Part shown: piece by piece, positions 63,470-64,000 of the stretch
Layout: the number at the start of each line of letters is the position of its first letter
Numbering within the stretch: the stretch's first letter is position 1
DNA from: Enterobacter sichuanensis
GTDB taxonomy: Bacteria > Pseudomonadota > Gammaproteobacteria > Enterobacterales > Enterobacteriaceae
Length of the DNA stretch: 64,000 bases
Assembly: GCF_002939185.1 (NCBI RefSeq)
Contig: NZ_POVL01000004.1
Location: 62,001 to 126,000 of the forward strand
Direction of reading: 5' to 3'
Made by a program: the position numbers and the translations under genes
Notes under the pieces: model-generated
Seen by the model: the letters and a program-made list of their open reading frames with translations, nothing else
Database searches by the model: none
Told to the model about the DNA's origin: nothing

Positions 63470-64000
63470 TTATTTCTGATTAAGGCTGCCGGAGAGAATG
63501 CAGAACACCCCCATCAGGTCAGCATGACGGATAGTCACTTCCGTCTTTTCATTCACTTTTGGCTTGGCATGGTAGGCAATGCCAAGTCCGGCCGCTTTGA
63601 TCATCGGCAGGTCGTTTGCGCCGTCCCCGATGGCGACGGTCTGCACGACCGGAATTTCATATTTTTCCGCCAGACGGGTCAGGGTGTTGGCTTTGTACTG
63701 AGCATCCACAATATCGCCGATCACCTGGCCGGTCAGTTTACCGTCCATGATCTCCAGCTCATTAGCCACCACGGTGGTCAGATGCAGTTTTTCCCGCAGA
63801 TAATCTGCGAAGAAGGTGAAGCCCCCGGAGGCTATCGCCACTTTCCAGCCAAGGGACTGGAGCTTCAGCACCAGCTGCGTCAGCCCTGGCATCAGCGGCA
63901 GCACATCGCGCACCTGGCGCAGGATGTTGGCATCGGCCCCTTTCAGGGTCGCCACGCGCTGTCGCAGGCTGGCGGTGAAGTCCAGCTCACCGCGCATCGC
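63470..64000 (-). CDS. serB: Phosphoserine phosphatase, 3' part (5' end outside window)
   Basis: SerB dephosphorylates L-phosphoserine in the last step of serine synthesis. The visible 176 codons run from the window edge to the TAA and hold the C-terminal part of the HAD-type domain, including I-A-S-G-G-F-T (motif II) and A-I-G-D-G-A-N-D-L-P-M (motif IV). The catalytic D-x-D motif and the N-terminal ACT-like region lie outside the window. It is the first gene of serB-radA-nadR. Confidence 0.97.
   Translation of the reverse strand, partial: AMRGELDFTASLRQRVATLKGADANILRQVRDVLPLMPGLTQLVLKLQSLGWKVAIASGGFTFFADYLREKLHLTTVVANELEIMDGKLTGQVIGDIVDAQYKANTLTRLAEKYEIPVVQTVAIGDGANDLPMIKAAGLGIAYHAKPKVNEKTEVTIRHADLMGVFCILSGSLNQK

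Overview
The window is about 64 kb of chromosome from a member of the Enterobacterales. Protein similarity to Escherichia coli K-12 is very high, but several small gene differences and the abundant REP-type repeats (GCCGGGTGGCGGCTTCGCC-like) point to the Enterobacter / Lelliottia / Klebsiella side of the family, with Enterobacter most likely. This species call is inference from recalled family sequences; no search was run. I see no insertion sequence, prophage, integron, CRISPR array, tRNA or rRNA gene.

Layout, left to right: the 3' part of polB, then rapA and rluA (+), djlA (-), the envelope and cofactor run lptD-surA-pdxA-rsmA-apaG-apaH (+), folA and kefF-kefC (-). Next is an accessory pocket with a large AIDA/pertactin-type autotransporter (+) and a small YgdI/YgdR-type lipoprotein (-), where E. 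coli K-12 carries its cai/fix carnitine genes. The - strand then carries carAB, dapB and the ribF-ileS-lspA-fkpB-ispH operon; rpsT is divergent (+). After nhaA-nhaR and the dnaK-dnaJ chaperone operon (-) come satP (+), an MFS carrier of uncertain substrate (-), mog and talB (-), the AGCS symporter yaaJ and yaaA (+), yaaX and the thrLABC operon (-).

The right third holds yjtD and yjjY (-), arcA (+), creA (-) without creBCD, rob (+), gpmB (-), yjjX (+), slt-trpR (-), ettA (+), an extra divergent LysR-regulator / zinc-type dehydrogenase pair, then nadR, radA and the 3' part of serB (-).

Most of the window is housekeeping: outer-membrane assembly (lptD, surA, lspA, slt), translation and ribosome maturation (rsmA, rpsT, ileS, ettA, rluA, yjtD), protein folding (dnaKJ, djlA, fkpB, surA), amino-acid and nucleotide synthesis (thr, dapB, car, folA) and global regulation (arcA, rob, trpR, nadR). 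Regulatory DNA is readable in many places: ArgR, PurR and RutR sites before carAB, sigma-32 promoters before dnaK, a threonine attenuator, an FNR site before arcA, and a Trp operator before trpR.

The least ordinary parts are the autotransporter with 18 in-frame Gly-X-Y-type triplets, the LysR/dehydrogenase cassette flanked by inverted copies of one repeat, the missing creBCD genes, an intact yjjY frame lying antisense inside the arcA leader, and a stop-interrupted yaaY-like remnant. I did not find a convincing unknown multi-gene system.
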